From: Flavobacteriaceae bacterium UBA5534 | GTDB taxonomy: Bacteria > Bacteroidota > Bacteroidia > Flavobacteriales > Flavobacteriaceae | Assembly: GCA_002426015.1 (NCBI GenBank) | Contig: DINS01000008.1 | Span: forward strand, 1-64,000 | Direction: 5' to 3' | DNA: 64,000 nucleotides | Shown here: piece after piece, positions 63,572 through 64,000 of the stretch | Layout: the number at the start of each line of letters is the position of its first letter | Position numbering within the stretch: the stretch's first letter is position 1 | Made by a program: the position numbers and the translations under genes | Notes under the pieces: model-generated | Seen by the model: the letters and a program-made list of their open reading frames with translations, nothing else | Database searches by the model: none | Told to the model about the DNA's origin: nothing

Positions 63572-64000
63572 TTAAAACCACACGCCTAATCCTACATTCA
63601 ATTGATTAGGAATATCGGCATTGGTTGCATTATCTTTCAATTGATAATCGGCCTTCACAACAGCTCCTGGAGCCACTTTATAACTCAACCCAAAGGTCCA
63701 TTCGTTTCTATCGTAAGCATTATTTTTAACTAAATCGCCAGCTACCGAAGCGTGTGTGTCGTAATCTTCATAACGTGCAAAGGCAAATAGTTGCTGTTGT
63801 TTGTCTATAGGCAACAAGTTATAAGCTGCTTCTATATAATAGCCCTGTAAAGCACTCCCTAAATCGGTTGTATATAACGCGTTATAATCTTCAGTATCAT
63901 TAAGACTTGCATAGATAAACTGGCCTCTTGCAGTAAAGCGTTGGTAAGCATAGCGTGCATCAAAGCCAAGCATTGAAATCCCTATAGAAGAGCCATCGAT
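63572..64000 (-). CDS. Porin-like beta-barrel, C-terminal part
   Basis: Partial: the frame is open beyond base 64000, so the true start lies outside the window. The visible part has alternating amphipathic strands (FTARGQFIYASLNDT, LFAFARYEDYDTHAS, WTFGLSYKVAPGAVVKADYQLKD) and a C-terminal aromatic strand ending VGLGVWF, typical of outer-membrane porins. It is just upstream of the FMN-domain gene, which suggests a shared envelope function. Confidence 0.8.
   Translation of the reverse strand: MDGSSIGISMLGFDARYAYQRFTARGQFIYASLNDTEDYNALYTTDLGSALQGYYIEAAYNLLPIDKQQQLFAFARYEDYDTHASVAGDLVKNNAYDRNEWTFGLSYKVAPGAVVKADYQLKDNATNADIPNQLNVGLGVWF

Noticed and set aside
1..64000. CRISPR array or rRNA operon
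   Set aside because: No regularly spaced repeats and no rRNA sequence were seen; repeats found are att, arm, operator or hairpin type.

Overview
The window is chromosomal DNA from a marine-type member of the Flavobacteriaceae (Bacteroidota). The evidence is low GC, promoters of the Bacteroidota form TTG-N18-20-TAnnTTTG, few Shine-Dalgarno sites, a two-gene transketolase, secreted proteins with Por/type IX C-terminal domains, a GldL-like small membrane protein and a zeaxanthin-type carotenoid cluster.

Layout. 1-3.5 kb: thrS-infC-rpmI-rplT translation operon; infC has no ATG/GTG/TTG start at its conserved N-terminus. 3.6-10 kb: a secreted GATase-like protein, a redox-themed operon (thioredoxin-like, DUF2024, Cys-rich MarR regulator) with a palindromic operator inside its promoter, an AI-2E-type permease, and a lipoprotein pair, one with an HExxH protease motif. 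10-21.1 kb: housekeeping genes dnaB, accA, EamA transporter, lptF/G-like, tgt (lacking the usual zinc cysteines), split transketolase, outer-membrane barrel, FKBP lipoprotein, S4 protein, phosphoribosyltransferase and aroK. 21.2-21.45 kb: tRNA-Lys(UUU) and tRNA-Leu(GAG).

21.45-31.32 kb: a 9.9-kb integrated element in the 3' end of tRNA-Leu. It is bounded by a 15-bp direct repeat and carries a tyrosine integrase, an excisionase-like HTH, a Rep-like protein, an XRE regulator, several unknown small genes and a 1232-aa STAND NTPase with an N-terminal nuclease-like domain, probably an anti-phage (Avs-like) protein. A 24-bp sequence with two ACCCCTA units occurs just inside both ends and looks like integrase arm sites.

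31.4-36 kb: a MerR regulator with the CarH-type W-x9-EH and E-x-H-x-x-G cobalamin motifs, followed by crtI-crtB-crtZ-crtY. A perfect 10-bp inverted repeat brackets the crtI -7 element, so the locus looks like B12/light-controlled carotenoid synthesis. 36-47 kb: TlpA thioredoxin, aconitase, acyltransferase, a PHM-like putative copper protein with SCO1/SenC, and an operon of three parvulin-type PPIases with MoxR and a GldL-like protein. 47.5-50 kb: secreted SusE/F-like protein, SRPBCC protein, PAP2 phosphatase.

50.1-58.5 kb: a dense set of an esterase, three ATP-grasp or ATP-grasp-like ligases, a GCS2-type carboxylate-amine ligase, a class I amidotransferase, leucyl aminopeptidase and a second esterase. 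It reads like an uncharacterised pathway that makes or modifies a small peptide or amino-acid amide. 59-64 kb: a propeller protein with a sorting domain, guaB, and an envelope operon with a covalent-FMN domain protein and a partial porin that runs off the window end.
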